Positions 8,268 through 17,787 are shown, counted from the stretch's first letter. The stretch: 64,000 nucleotides of DNA from Synechococcus sp. JA-3-3Ab (GCF_000013205.1 NC_007775.1:2315001-2379000), one strand, 5' to 3'. Notes: generated from the letters alone by a model not told the origin. Translations and numbers: made by a program.

Positions 8268-8912
8268 ATGCACATCAGCGAGGGCCTTTTGCCAGCACCG
8301 CTTTGGCTGGGGGGTTATGGCATCACTGCCCTGCTTACGGGTTGGAGCCTACACCTCCTCCAGCGGTTGGAAAAGGATCCCCGCCGCCAGCTCCCCAAGG
8401 CAGCGCTGCTCACGGCGGCCTTTTTTGTCGCCTCCTCCCTTCACCTGCCTTTTCCCCCGGCCAGCCTGCACCTGCTGCTCAATGGGCTGATGGGCGTGAT
8501 GCTGGGGGCCTTGGCCTACCCGGCAATTGTGGTGGGCCTGTTTTTTCAGGCGGTGGCTTTTGGGCATGGGGGGTTGACCACCCTGGGGATCAACGCCGCC
8601 ATTATGGGGATCCCGGCGCTTCTGGCAGGAGGGATCTTCCGGGCAAGCCGGCGCTGGTTGGGCACGGGCTGGGCCGCTTTTTGGGCGGGAGCGGTGGGGG
8701 TGGTGCTGGCGGCGCTGCTGTTTTACGGCGTGGTGCTGGCGGCGCTGCGCAGGGAGGGGATCCCTTCCACCTCGGCAGAGCACCTGGCTCTGACCAGTTT
8801 GGTAGCTGCCCACCTGCCGCTGGCAGGGGTGGAGGGGCTGTTTACCCGTTGGGTGGTGCTGTTCTTGCAGCGGGTACAGCCGCAGCTTTTGGGGGAGGAT
8901 GAAAAGCTCTAA
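8268..8912 (+). CDS. cbiM: Energy-coupling-factor transporter S component CbiM (cobalt/nickel)
   Basis: 214 residues beginning MHISEGLLP. The Met-His N-terminus, whose His2 coordinates the metal in CbiM/NikM, fixes ATG 8268 as the start although the frame is open upstream. Multiple TM helices include the conserved LNGLMGVMLGALAYPAI and FQAVAFGHGGLTTLGINAAIMGIPALLAG blocks. The protein is the substrate-binding membrane subunit for Co2+ or Ni2+ uptake. It overlaps cbiQ by 14 bp. No cbiN or cbiO is adjacent, so the ATPase must come from another locus. Confidence 0.88.
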   Translation: MHISEGLLPAPLWLGGYGITALLTGWSLHLLQRLEKDPRRQLPKAALLTAAFFVASSLHLPFPPASLHLLLNGLMGVMLGALAYPAIVVGLFFQAVAFGHGGLTTLGINAAIMGIPALLAGGIFRASRRWLGTGWAAFWAGAVGVVLAALLFYGVVLAALRREGIPSTSAEHLALTSLVAAHLPLAGVEGLFTRWVVLFLQRVQPQLLGEDEKL

Positions 8913-9714
8913 GGCTAATCTGCCCTGCCCGCCTCTCGCCTCCAGGAGTTTTTCCTCCCCTTGGCTCCACCGCTGGCGGCCTCTGCCCAAGGTGGTTGGC
9001 CTACTGGCATTGATGGCGGCTTTTGCCCAGGTGCAGCGCTTGGCCTTGCTACCCCTAGTTTGGGTGTTGGTGGCTCTTCTTTGGGCGCTCTCCGGCTTGC
9101 CCCTGCGCCGAGGGCTAAGACGGCTGGCCGCCCCAGGAGTTTTGTTGATAGCCTTCGTCCTCTTCTTGCCTTTTGCCGTTGGGGAGACCTTCCTCTGGCA
9201 GTGGGGCTCCTTGGCTTTGCGCTGGGAGGGGCTGGAGAGGGCGCTTTGCCTTGGCGGGCGCAGCCTGGCGCTGTTGGCCCTGGCAATGCTGCTGGGGGAG
9301 ACCACCCCTCTGCCGGCCCTGTTGGCAGCCCTAGGGGCTTTGGGGATCCCCGACCTCCTCCTGGAACTGGCCTGGCTAACCCAGCGCTATTTGCAGGAAG
9401 TGGGCAGCCAGTGGCAGCGGATGCAGCGGGCCGCGCGGCTGAGGGGCTGGCGACCGCGGGGATCCCTGTGGCAGCCTGGGCCAACTTGGCGGCAAGACCT
9501 GCCCTTTCTGGCTGCTGCCGTGGGCACTTTGTTGGTTCGCAGCTACGAACGTTCGCAGCGAGTTTACCAGGCGCTGCGCCTGCGGGGCTACGGGCGGGCG
9601 CCCTTGGTGCCGCCAGCGGCTGGCGGGGATCCCTGCAGTTGGGCGGCCACCGGGCTGGCGCTGGCAGTGGCTGTTGGCTTGGTTTTGGTTAACTTTGGGG
9701 GCTATCCCGATTGA
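8899..9714 (+). CDS. cbiQ: Energy-coupling-factor transporter T component CbiQ
   Basis: 271 residues. A hydrophobic N-terminal half carries several TM helices. Two coupling motifs of the Ala-Arg-Gly type characteristic of EcfT/CbiQ are visible: AARLRGWRPRG near residue 178 and ALRLRGYGRAP near residue 231. These engage the ATPase subunits. A final TM helix closes the protein. Its start lies inside the end of cbiM, indicating translational coupling. The run ends here, with rimO about 135 bp further on. Confidence 0.85.
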   Translation: MKSSKANLPCPPLASRSFSSPWLHRWRPLPKVVGLLALMAAFAQVQRLALLPLVWVLVALLWALSGLPLRRGLRRLAAPGVLLIAFVLFLPFAVGETFLWQWGSLALRWEGLERALCLGGRSLALLALAMLLGETTPLPALLAALGALGIPDLLLELAWLTQRYLQEVGSQWQRMQRAARLRGWRPRGSLWQPGPTWRQDLPFLAAAVGTLLVRSYERSQRVYQALRLRGYGRAPLVPPAAGGDPCSWAATGLALAVAVGLVLVNFGGYPD

Positions 9715-9849
9715 GCGGGTTGGCAGCGAGTTAGACAAGATAGACGGTTCTCTTCCCCGCCTTTAAAAGCAAAACCCAACTAGAACTAGAATAAGAAGGC
9801 TTTAATCTTCTCAGCTCTTGTCGCCATTTGCGCGTCCTCTCCTGGGGCT

Positions 9850-11232
9850 ATGAACTGGTTAGAAACCGCTTTGTCTACCTCTTCCCTCAAGGAAGCGCCG
9901 GCTGTTGCCGTTTTGCACCTGGGCTGTGAGAAAAACCGGGTGGACACCGAGCACATGCTGGGCCTGCTGGCCCAGGCAGGCTACCGGGTGGAGGGCGACG
10001 AAGACAGCGCCGACTACGTCATCGTCAACACCTGCAGCTTCATCGAAGCGGCGCGGCGGGAGTCGGTCAGCACCCTGATGGAGCTGGCGGTGCAGGGCAA
10101 GAAGATCATCATCGCTGGTTGCCTGGCGCAGCACTTCCAAGAGGAGCTGCTGCGGGAGATCCCCGAGGCGGTGGCCATCGTCGGCACCGGCGACTACCAC
10201 CAGATTGTCCAGGTTATCCAGCGGGCAGAGCGGGGAGAGCGGGTTAACGCCGTTACCTCGAGCTTAGATTACATTGCCGACGAGACCGTCCCCCGCTATC
10301 GCACCACCCATGCCCCGGTGGCCTACCTGCGGGTGGCGGAAGGGTGTGATTACCGCTGCTCCTTCTGCATCATCCCCCACCTGCGGGGAAAGCAACGCTC
10401 CCGCCCCATCGAGTCCATTCTGCGGGAAGCAGAACAACTGGCTGCAGAAGGGGTGCAGGAGCTAATCCTCATTTCCCAGATCACCACCAACTACGGGCTC
10501 GACCTCTACGGGGAGCCGCGGCTGGCCGAGCTTATCCGCGCTCTGGGCCAGATCCCCATCCCCTGGATCCGCATGCTCTATGCCTACCCCACGGGCATTA
10601 CGCCGGCGGTGGTGGAGGCCATTCAGGAGACGCCCAATTTCTTGCTCTATCTGGATCTGCCGCTGCAGCACAGCCACCCAGCGATCCTCAAGGCCATGAA
10701 CCGCCCCTGGCAGGGCCAGGTTAACGACCGGCTCATCGAACGGCTGCGCCAGGCCCTGCCCAAGGCTGTCCTGCGCACCAGCTTTATCGTCGGCTTTCCC
10801 GGCGAGACGGAGGAGCACTTCCAGCATCTTTTGGAGTTTGTCCAGCGCCACCAATTTGACCATGTGGGGGTGTTCACCTTTTCCCCGGAAGAGGGCACGC
10901 CCGCCTACCATCTGCCCCAGCAGGTGCCGGAGCCCCTCAAGGAAGAGCGCCGCGCCCGCCTAATGCAACTGCAGCAAGGGATCGCCTTCCGCCGCAACCG
11001 CGAGCAGGTGGGGCAGGTGGTGCCTGTGCTTTTGGAGCAGGAAAACCCCCGCACCGGCGAGTGGATTGGCCGTTCCCCCCGCTTTGCCCCTGAGGTGGAC
11101 GGGGTGGTGTATGTGCGCGGGCCGGGATCCCTGGGATCCCTGGTGCCGGTGCAGATTACGCGGGCCGAGCCCTACGATCTCTTTGGCCAGGTGGTGGAGG
11201 CGCCAGCAGGCTTTAGCTGGAGCGGACGGTAG
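9850..11232 (+). CDS. rimO: Ribosomal protein S12 methylthiotransferase RimO
   Basis: 460 residues. The N-terminal MTTase domain has cluster cysteines C26 (HLGCEKN), C62 (NTCSF) and C91 (AGCLAQ). The radical-SAM CxxxCxxC is at C166, C170, C173 ([17 protein letters not shown]). Then come [11 protein letters not shown] and a C-terminal TRAM-like domain. HLGCEKN and IPHLRG separate RimO from MiaB. It methylthiolates Asp89 of ribosomal protein S12 in the cytoplasm. Two GGGATCCC octamers nearly abut near the 3' end (11124-11140). rpiA begins 30 bp downstream. Confidence 0.95.
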   Translation: MNWLETALSTSSLKEAPAVAVLHLGCEKNRVDTEHMLGLLAQAGYRVEGDEDSADYVIVNTCSFIEAARRESVSTLMELAVQGKKIIIAGCLAQHFQEELLREIPEAVAIVGTGDYHQIVQVIQRAERGERVNAVTSSLDYIADETVPRYRTTHAPVAYLRVAEGCDYRCSFCIIPHLRGKQRSRPIESILREAEQLAAEGVQELILISQITTNYGLDLYGEPRLAELIRALGQIPIPWIRMLYAYPTGITPAVVEAIQETPNFLLYLDLPLQHSHPAILKAMNRPWQGQVNDRLIERLRQALPKAVLRTSFIVGFPGETEEHFQHLLEFVQRHQFDHVGVFTFSPEEGTPAYHLPQQVPEPLKEERRARLMQLQQGIAFRRNREQVGQVVPVLLEQENPRTGEWIGRSPRFAPEVDGVVYVRGPGSLGSLVPVQITRAEPYDLFGQVVEAPAGFSWSGR

Positions 11233-11262
11233 AATAATTCGGTTGAACTTCGGAAAGGCGAG

Positions 11263-11955
11263 ATGGCCAGTGCAGATGAGCTGAAACAGGCGGCAGCCCA
11301 AGCGGCGGCCCAAAAGGTGCAGTCGGGCATGGTGGTGGGGCTGGGCACGGGATCCACAGCCGCCTTTGCTGTGGGCGCCCTAGCCCAGCGCATGCAAAAG
11401 GAGGGGCTGCAGTTCATTGGGGTGCCCACTTCCGAGCGCACGGCAGAACAGGCCCGCTCTCTAGGGATCCCGCTGGCCACGCTGGAGGAGCAGCCGCGCC
11501 TAGATCTTGCCATCGATGGAGCCGACGAAATCGAAGTGGGATCCCTCAACCTCATCAAGGGGGCAGGGGGAGCTCTGCTGCGGGAGAAACTGGTGGAGGC
11601 CAGCGCTGCTGAGCTCATCATCATCGCCGATGCCTCCAAAAAGGTGGCCCACCTGGGCACCCGCTTCCCGGTGCCGGTGGAGGTGGTGCGCTTTGGCTGG
11701 AAGACGACCCTAGCGCGGGTGGAGGCCCTGGGCTGTCAGGCGGTGCTGCGGCGCACTGCCGAGGGGGATCCCTACCTCACCGACGAGCAGCACTACATCC
11801 TCGACTGCCAGTTTGGCCCCATCGCCAATCCGGCCAAGCTGGCCGAGCAGCTCAAGGGAACGGTGGGGGTGGTGGAGCACGGCCTGTTTATCGGCATGGC
11901 CACGGAGGCCATTATCGCTGGGCCTGAAGGGATCGAGACGCTGCGGCAGAGCTGA
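11263..11955 (+). CDS. rpiA: Ribose-5-phosphate isomerase A
   Basis: 230 residues, the usual length. [11 protein letters not shown] near 26-36, [11 protein letters not shown] with the catalytic acids near 81-91, and [13 protein letters not shown] are all RpiA signatures. It interconverts ribose-5-phosphate and ribulose-5-phosphate in the Calvin cycle and pentose-phosphate pathway. AAAGG precedes the ATG. Its 3' end overlaps the convergent pdxA gene by 44 bp, so the two terminate into each other. Confidence 0.96.
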   Translation: MASADELKQAAAQAAAQKVQSGMVVGLGTGSTAAFAVGALAQRMQKEGLQFIGVPTSERTAEQARSLGIPLATLEEQPRLDLAIDGADEIEVGSLNLIKGAGGALLREKLVEASAAELIIIADASKKVAHLGTRFPVPVEVVRFGWKTTLARVEALGCQAVLRRTAEGDPYLTDEQHYILDCQFGPIANPAKLAEQLKGTVGVVEHGLFIGMATEAIIAGPEGIETLRQS

Positions 11956-12961
11956 GGGCCAGCTCGGCTGCTAGCAGGATGGCCTGCTTGAGGCTCTCGG
12001 CGCGGGCTACCCCCTGCCCGGCTAGGTCAAAGGCAGTGCCGTGGTCGGGGGAGGTGCGAATAAAGGGCAGCCCCAGGGTTAGGTTGACGGCCCGGTCAAA
12101 CGCCAGCAGCTTCACGGGGATCAGGCCTTGGTCGTGGTAGAGAGCCAGGTAGGCATCGGCCACAGCAGGAGCTCCTTGACCATACCAGGCCTGGGCGGGC
12201 GCTAGCCACATGGTATCGGGGGGAAGCGGCCCCCAGATTTTGGCGTGGGGATAGGTTCTTAGCAGCTCCGCCAGCCACGTTTTCTCTTCCTGCCCAAGCT
12301 GCCCCTGCTCGCCAGCATGGGGGTTAAGGCCAGCCACAGCAATCACCGGATTGACAATCCCAAAGAGCTTACGCAGGGATCCAACCAGCAAGTCCAACTT
12401 CGCGCGCACCAGCTCCGGGGTAAGGGTGAGGGGCACCTGGCTCAGGGGGATGTGGGTGGTGGCCAGCAAAACCCGGATCTGCCAGCCGCTGTGGGGAGAA
12501 CGGGCCACAAACAGCATGCCGTAGCGCTCGCTCCCGCTGAGCTGGGCCAGAACTTCTGTTTGGCCAGGGAAGGGGTAGCCCGCCTGGTGCCAGAGGTATT
12601 TGGCAATGGGAGCGGTCACGATCCCCTGGAACTGGCCCCGCAGCGCTTCTTCAATAGCTGTTTTCAGGTAGGCAAAGCTGGCCGCCCCGCTTGCGACATC
12701 CCCCCGGCCCACGCGCGACGGCTCTAGGTAGAAGCCGCTGCCGCCCTCCAGCACCGGGATCCCTGCCGGGTCGGCCAGGTCGGTTGCCCCTCGCTGGCGC
12801 AGAAGGCAGTAGGTAGCTTCCAAAACCTGCCGCTCGCCCACCACCGTTATCTGGGCGCAGGCCTGCACCTGGGGATCCGCCAGCGCCTTGAGCACAATCT
12901 CTGGCCCAATCCCCGCCGGATCTCCCAATGTCAGGGCTAGCTTCGGCAGCAGCAAGCTCAT
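11912..12961 (-). CDS. pdxA: 4-hydroxythreonine-4-phosphate dehydrogenase PdxA
   Basis: 349 residues. [20 protein letters not shown] at the N-terminus, [37 protein letters not shown] (metal-binding His) and [18 protein letters not shown] are PdxA hallmarks. It oxidises 4-phosphohydroxy-L-threonine in pyridoxal-5'-phosphate synthesis. The upstream context is strange: the start codon is only 10 bp from the last, degenerate repeat of a CRISPR array transcribed in the same direction. There is no room for an ordinary promoter outside the array, and no clear Shine-Dalgarno sequence precedes the ATG. It overlaps rpiA at its 3' end. Confidence 0.95.
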   Translation of the reverse strand: MSLLLPKLALTLGDPAGIGPEIVLKALADPQVQACAQITVVGERQVLEATYCLLRQRGATDLADPAGIPVLEGGSGFYLEPSRVGRGDVASGAASFAYLKTAIEEALRGQFQGIVTAPIAKYLWHQAGYPFPGQTEVLAQLSGSERYGMLFVARSPHSGWQIRVLLATTHIPLSQVPLTLTPELVRAKLDLLVGSLRKLFGIVNPVIAVAGLNPHAGEQGQLGQEEKTWLAELLRTYPHAKIWGPLPPDTMWLAPAQAWYGQGAPAVADAYLALYHDQGLIPVKLLAFDRAVNLTLGLPFIRTSPDHGTAFDLAGQGVARAESLKQAILLAAELALSSAAASRSLQAQR

Positions 12962-12971
12962 TTTCTATTTC

Positions 12972-14201
12972 TAGTCCAATTTCTAGGGATCCCCCCGAAG
13001 GGGGAACAATGGAGTTACGTGGTTCCAGAATAAGCGGCTGGAGAAGTTTCCAATTTCTAGGGATCCCCCGAAGGGGGAACAAGCAAACAACTAACTTTCG
13101 CAAGAACTTGGCGTTCATAGTAATGTTTCCAATTTCTAGGGATCCCCCCGAAGGGGGAACTCCCAAGGGTACTACAGTTACTATTTCGCAGTTGCGCAAG
13201 GGTTTCCAATTTCTAGGGATCCCCCCGAAGGGGGAACTTTGCTGGGTCTATCGAAACAGATTCACTGGATAAACGTTTCCAATTTCTAGGGATCCCCCCG
13301 AAGGGGGAACTGTATCTGGGCATACGGTGGGTGGTACATTTCGGAGCGTTTCCAATTTCTAGGGATCCCCCCGAAGGGGGAACCTCATAGTGCGGGATGT
13401 AGGCGGTAAGCGCTTCTACTGTTTCCAATTTCTAGGGATCCCCCCGAAGGGGGAACCCTTTTTTAACAACTTCCTTAACTAGAGCAGATGTTTACAGTTT
13501 CCAATTTCTAGGGATCCCCCCGAAGGGGGAACAGCATTACTGAGCTGCGCAAAGCGCAAAAGCGTGAGCGGTTTCCAATTTCTAGGGATCCCCCCGAAGG
13601 GGGAACTCTAAACAAAGGAGTCCGTATGAACACATTCAAGATTGTTTCCAATTTCTAGGGATCCCCCCGAAGGGGGAACTGATGGTATACCCAGTCCTGA
13701 CTGGGCTACATCCTGCCGTTTCCAATTTCTAGGGATCCCCCCGAAGGGGGAACTTCTGGCGGGATCACCCACACACCCCTGTACTACAGTTTCCAATTTC
13801 TAGGGATCCCCCCGAAGGGGGAACCCGATTCGTTCGCAAGCGACTGGTTACTAACAGTCTTTACGTTTCCAATTTCTAGGGATCCCCCCGAAGGGGGAAC
13901 ATTAAGTATAAGACAGAGCAGCATCCTATTTTTCGCACTAATAGTTTCCAATTTCTAGGGATCCCCCCGAAGGGGGAACTCGACACGGCCGCCACGAATA
14001 AACCAAGGACTCAGGTTTCCAATTTCTAGGGATCCCCCCGAAGGGGGAACTTACCGTCCAGTACATATACATCCCGCACTTCAAGAAGAGGTTTCCAATT
14101 TCTAGGGATCCCCCCGAAGGGGGAACATCCTGCTGATATGGTAGAAGGCTTGGTAGCTCCTCAATGTTTCCAATTTCTAGGGATCCCCCCGAAGGGGGAA
14201 C
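12972..14201 (-). CRISPR. CRISPR array, 17 repeats and 16 spacers, no cas genes in window
   Basis: The 36-bp repeat starts GTTTCCAATTTCTAGGGATC and ends CGAAGGGGGAAC as read on the plus strand. It contains a CCCCC-CGAA-GGGGG hairpin and the octamer GGGATCCC. Repeat starts: 12972, 13046, 13125, 13202, 13275, 13348, 13421, 13497, 13571, 13644, 13718, 13789, 13865, 13944, 14015, 14091, 14166. Spacers are 35-44 bp. The left two repeats are degenerate: the first has an altered 5' end (plus strand) and the second lacks one C and is 35 bp. Decay at the left end, and a minus-strand repeat ending ATTGGAAAC (the usual 8-nt crRNA handle form), both place the leader on the right and transcription on the minus strand. 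The subtype cannot be assigned without cas genes; the handle suits type I or III. Confidence 0.97.
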
Positions 14202-14321
14202 GGCAAAAAAGGGCCCCGAAGAGGGGGGGTGAGAGGCCTGAAAGCCTTGTGGCGCAAGGCATCGAGCGGGTCAACGAAAGAATCGGCCTTTGCGGGTTTT
14301 GGCGAGGCGCTCGCAGAGCTG

Positions 14322-14350
14322 CTGATACCGTTTTGGTGTGCTTTTGGCAA
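14322..14350 (-). promoter_or_regulatory. Candidate CRISPR leader promoter
   Basis: On the minus strand TTGCCA (14345-14350), a 17-bp spacer and TATCAG (14322-14327) would start RNA near 14314, about 110 nt before the first repeat. This suits a CRISPR leader. The rest of 14202-14475 shows no ORF with support; it also must hold the pdhB promoter on the plus strand. Confidence 0.4.
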
Positions 14351-14475
14351 CATGACCGGGGTTGGGATCCCTAGGGGCGAGGTGCCCTGCCCAGCGGGTT
14401 GTCTGCCAGCGGATCCCTGCCGGCAAAATGGTTTAATGGAAACTTAGCAACATTTTTGAGCAGCGGTTGCCCTCT

Positions 14476-15453
14476 ATGGCCGAGACCTTCCTTTACAATG
14501 CCTTGCGTGCCGCCCTCGACGAAGAGATGGCCAGGGATCCCAATGTGTTTGTTCTGGGAGAGGATGTGGGCCACTACGGCGGCTCCTACAAAGTCACCAA
14601 AGACCTATATCGCAAATACGGGGAGATGCGCCTCCTGGATACCCCCATTTGCGAAAACAGCTTCACCGGCTTGGCCATCGGGGCAGCCATGACCGGCTTG
14701 CGGCCTGTGGTGGAAGGGATGAACATGGGCTTTTTGCTCCTGGCCTTTAACCAAATTGCCAACAATGCCGGCATGCTGCGCTACACGTCCGGCGGCAACT
14801 TCAAGATCCCGCTGGTGATCCGCGGGCCAGGCGGGGTGGGACGCCAATTGGGAGCCGAGCACTCGCAGCGGCTGGAGGCTTACTTTCAGGCAGTGCCGGG
14901 TCTGAAGATCGTCGCCTGTTCCACCCCTTACAACGCCAAGGGTCTGCTCAAGTCGGCCATCCGCGACGACAACCCCGTTCTCTTTTTCGAGCATGTGCTC
15001 CTCTACAACCTCAAAGAAGACCTGCCGGAGGAGGAGTACCTCTTGCCCCTGGACAAGGCGGAAGTTGTCCGCACGGGATCTGACGTTACCATCCTCACCT
15101 ACTCGCGCATGCGCCACCACGTGCTTAAGGCCGTGGACACCCTGCTGGAGCAGGAGATCGATCCGGAAGTGATCGACTTGATCTCCCTCAAGCCCCTCGA
15201 TATGGAGACGATTGCTGCTTCGGTGCGCAAAACCCACCGGGTGGTCATCGTGGAAGAAGACATGAAAACGGGCGGCATTGGGGCAGAGCTGACGGCCCGC
15301 ATCATGGAAGAACTCTTCGACGAGCTGGACGCGCCCGTAGTGCGCCTGGCCTCCCAAGACATTCCCACCCCCTACAACGGCACGCTAGAAGCGGCCACCA
15401 TTGTGCAGCCGGCAGATATTGTGGCAGCGGTGGAGCGGCTCCTCTACGGATGA
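14476..15453 (+). CDS. pdhB: Pyruvate dehydrogenase E1 component, beta subunit
   Basis: 325 residues from ATG 14476 ([21 protein letters not shown]). The extension to an upstream TTG adds three residues and has no support. ThDP-binding and transketolase-like features: [63 protein letters not shown], and the C-terminal [19 protein letters not shown]. With E1-alpha (not in window) it decarboxylates pyruvate and feeds acetyl-CoA to fatty-acid synthesis. It lies divergently from the CRISPR array and shares the leader region. Confidence 0.95.
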   Translation: MAETFLYNALRAALDEEMARDPNVFVLGEDVGHYGGSYKVTKDLYRKYGEMRLLDTPICENSFTGLAIGAAMTGLRPVVEGMNMGFLLLAFNQIANNAGMLRYTSGGNFKIPLVIRGPGGVGRQLGAEHSQRLEAYFQAVPGLKIVACSTPYNAKGLLKSAIRDDNPVLFFEHVLLYNLKEDLPEEEYLLPLDKAEVVRTGSDVTILTYSRMRHHVLKAVDTLLEQEIDPEVIDLISLKPLDMETIAASVRKTHRVVIVEEDMKTGGIGAELTARIMEELFDELDAPVVRLASQDIPTPYNGTLEAATIVQPADIVAAVERLLYG

Positions 15454-15584
15454 GACTCTTGCCTGCTGGCAGGCAGTAGCCGGAGGGCGGGGAGTGCCTG
15501 CGCCCTTTTGCAAGATACCTATCCCAACCCCAAGGCGGTGTTGCTGGGGGAGAGCCGGTTCCAAATGCTGCCGGCCCGCTATCC

Positions 15585-16376
15585 CTAGGCGGCTCTGGAA
15601 GTGGGGAGGTGATCCTGAAAATCCTGCTGGTCGAACAGGTACACCGTGCGAATCGGGTAGGGAATGACCAATCCGGCCCGGTCACAGGCCTGCTTGAGGG
15701 CGATATCACCTGAGTGCGGACGCGGCGCACCTCCGCCTTGCGAGGCCGAGTCCAGTAGCGCACCACAAAATCGATGGAGCTGTCGCCAAAGCCGACGATG
15801 TCCAGCTCAAAGGGGGCTCCGCCAGCACTCCCTCCACGCCTTGCATCGCCTCCAGCAGCACCTCCAAGGCTTTGGGCAGGGGTGTGTTGTAGTCGAGGCC
15901 AATCTCCAGATCGGTGCGGCGAAAGGGGCGATCGGTTAAGACCGTGATCGGGCTGGTGGGGATCACCACCCGTTCTCCTTGGTAGGTGCGAATCTGGGTG
16001 GAGCGAATGCTGATTTCCTCAACTGTACCTTCAAAATCCCCGACGACAATCTGGTCATTGAGTTGAAAAGGCTCGTTCAAAAGCAGCAGCACGCCCGCCA
16101 GGAAGTTCTTGAAAATATCTTGAAAAGCAAAACCGATGGCCACCGACCCTAACCCCAACAGCCCGATCAGATCTCCCAGGCGCAGATCTGGGAAAGCCAC
16201 CACGCTGGCTGCCAGGATCCCTGCCACCCAAGCACCCACTTGGCTGACTTGCACCAGCAGCATTTGTAGGGAAGGGCTGGGGATCCACCGGTTGGCTGCG
16301 GATCCCGCCAGGCGCCGCACGGCCCGAACGCCATCTCTAGAAGACTGCGGTTGATGGTTTGCAGTAGTTCGTTCAT
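15585..16376 (-). pseudogene. Frameshifted MscS-type mechanosensitive channel gene
   Basis: Pieces of one small-conductance channel protein lie in shifting frames. The N-terminus MNELLQTINRSLLEMAF starts at 16376; a shift near 16320 leads to RRLAGSAANRW and on through the pore helix and beta domain (GLGSVAIGFAFQDIFKNFLAGV, LNDQIVVGDFEGTVEEISIRST, VVIPTSPI). A shift near 15810 leads to ELDIVGFGDSSIDFVVRYW. A third near 15705 leads to ALKQACDRAGLVIPYPIRTV and YLFDQQDFQDHLP, with stop at 15585. Joined, these give a normal-looking MscS protein of about 260 residues. Each break is a one-base change. Three sequencing errors in one gene are less likely than real decay, but raw reads would be needed to exclude them. 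Confidence 0.85.
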
Positions 16377-16573
16377 ATCTTCACCCTTGCTACGCTATCG
16401 ATCACGATGAACGCCAGAGAACGCCATTCGACTTCGGCGGGAACACTCGATCAGGACTCAGGGAGGCTCTCTGTGGGTTCCGCCTCAGCTGGTATCCGCC
16501 ACGGCTTAGGTTCTGCTGTGCTTGCTACCCTGAAAGAGCCACTCTGCCGCAAGATAGGTTTCAGGGCCGCAGC

Positions 16574-17773
16574 ATGGCCAACTACGACTGGATCGTCGTC
16601 GGCGGCGGGATCACGGGGGCAGCCTTGAGCTACGAGCTGGCCCGCCAGGGGGGATCCGTTCTCCTCGTTGAGAAGGAAGCGCTGCCGTCCAGTGCCACTC
16701 GCTACAGCTACGGTGGCCTGGCCCATTGGGCCGGGAAAACCCCCCTGCTCAAAGCCTTGGGGGAAGAAGGGATCCAGCGCTACCGCACCCTGTCAGAGGA
16801 GCTGGAGGCGGATCTTCAATTTCGCGAGCTGGATCTGCTCATGCCCGTTGCCCCTGGCTACAGGATGGAGGCAGTGGAAGCCGATCTGGCCGACTGTCGC
16901 ATCCCACCGCAGCGAATTTCTGTAGAGGCGGCCTGTGAGCTAGAGCCGCTTTTAAACCCTGCCGCCCTCGAGGGTGTACTCTGGGCGCGGCATGGCCACA
17001 TCCACCCCTGGTTGACGACGCTGGCTTTTCAGAAGGCTTTCCAACGCCTAGGGGGATCCCTGCTCTTGCAAACCGTAAGGGCCTTGCGGCGCCAGGGCCG
17101 GCGCATTACGGGCGTGGAGACGGATACCGACTTCTGCGGAGCGGCTCAGGTGGTGGTGTGCGCCGGCGGCTGGACACGGGCTTTGTTGCGCCAGGCCGGG
17201 ATCTGGGCTCCTATCTACTTCACCCACGCCGAATCCCTGGAGCTGGATCCTGCGGAGGTGCGGTTGAGAGCCATCGTCATGGGCGCGCCCGTGCAGCGTT
17301 TGGAGCTGGAGCGGCAAGCTGGCCGCCCCGACCGGGATCCCCTCTGGGACCAGCCGGGACAGGAGCTCTGCCCGCCCATCCTGGATGTCGGGATCGTGCA
17401 GTTTCTCGACGGCAGACTTCGCCTGGGGCAGATTAGTCGGGTGCTGACGGATCCCATGGCCGAGGTAGATGCCGCTGCCAGCGAAGCCCAGATCCGGGAA
17501 CAGGCCGGTCGCTACCTGCCTCAGGTGGCCCGCCTGCCTGGGCGGTGGTATCACTGCTTGGTGGCCTTCAGCGCCGATCACCAGCCTTTGGTGGGATCCC
17601 TGCCCGGCTGGGAAGGGCTGCAGCTCTTCTCCGGCTTCAGCAGCCCTTTGGCCATCCTGCCGGCCCTGGCTCGCCGCTTTGCCCAGCAGGCCTATGGACA
17701 AGAGGATGAGTGGCTCCCCAGCCTCTCGCCAGCGCGCTTTGCTGGGCCCTCACCCCCTGCCCCGCTCCCTTAG
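16574..17773 (+). CDS. FAD-dependent oxidoreductase, DAO family
   Basis: 399 residues. The N-terminal dinucleotide-binding motif VVGGGITGAALSYELARQGG (residues 8-27) is followed by LLVEKE, the acidic residue that binds the adenosine ribose. The C-terminal YHCLVAFSADHQPLVG, then LFSGFSSP, resembles the FAD/substrate domain of D-amino-acid and glycine oxidases (DAO fold). The substrate cannot be told; a ThiO-like glycine oxidase or an uncharacterised amine oxidase are both possible. The next gene, dnaG, is convergent, with 14 bp between the stops. Confidence 0.82.
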   Translation: MANYDWIVVGGGITGAALSYELARQGGSVLLVEKEALPSSATRYSYGGLAHWAGKTPLLKALGEEGIQRYRTLSEELEADLQFRELDLLMPVAPGYRMEAVEADLADCRIPPQRISVEAACELEPLLNPAALEGVLWARHGHIHPWLTTLAFQKAFQRLGGSLLLQTVRALRRQGRRITGVETDTDFCGAAQVVVCAGGWTRALLRQAGIWAPIYFTHAESLELDPAEVRLRAIVMGAPVQRLELERQAGRPDRDPLWDQPGQELCPPILDVGIVQFLDGRLRLGQISRVLTDPMAEVDAAASEAQIREQAGRYLPQVARLPGRWYHCLVAFSADHQPLVGSLPGWEGLQLFSGFSSPLAILPALARRFAQQAYGQEDEWLPSLSPARFAGPSPPAPLP

Positions 17774-17787
17774 GGAGAAGAGCCCCC

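Noticed and set aside
12928-13272. Plus-strand frame reading through the CRISPR repeats
   Set aside because: Its repeated FQFLGIP-type peptide is only the repeat sequence translated; the same holds for the minus-strand frames at 12651-13796.
14138-14447. Open frames in the CRISPR leader region
   Set aside because: They begin inside a repeat or spacer and show no coding character.
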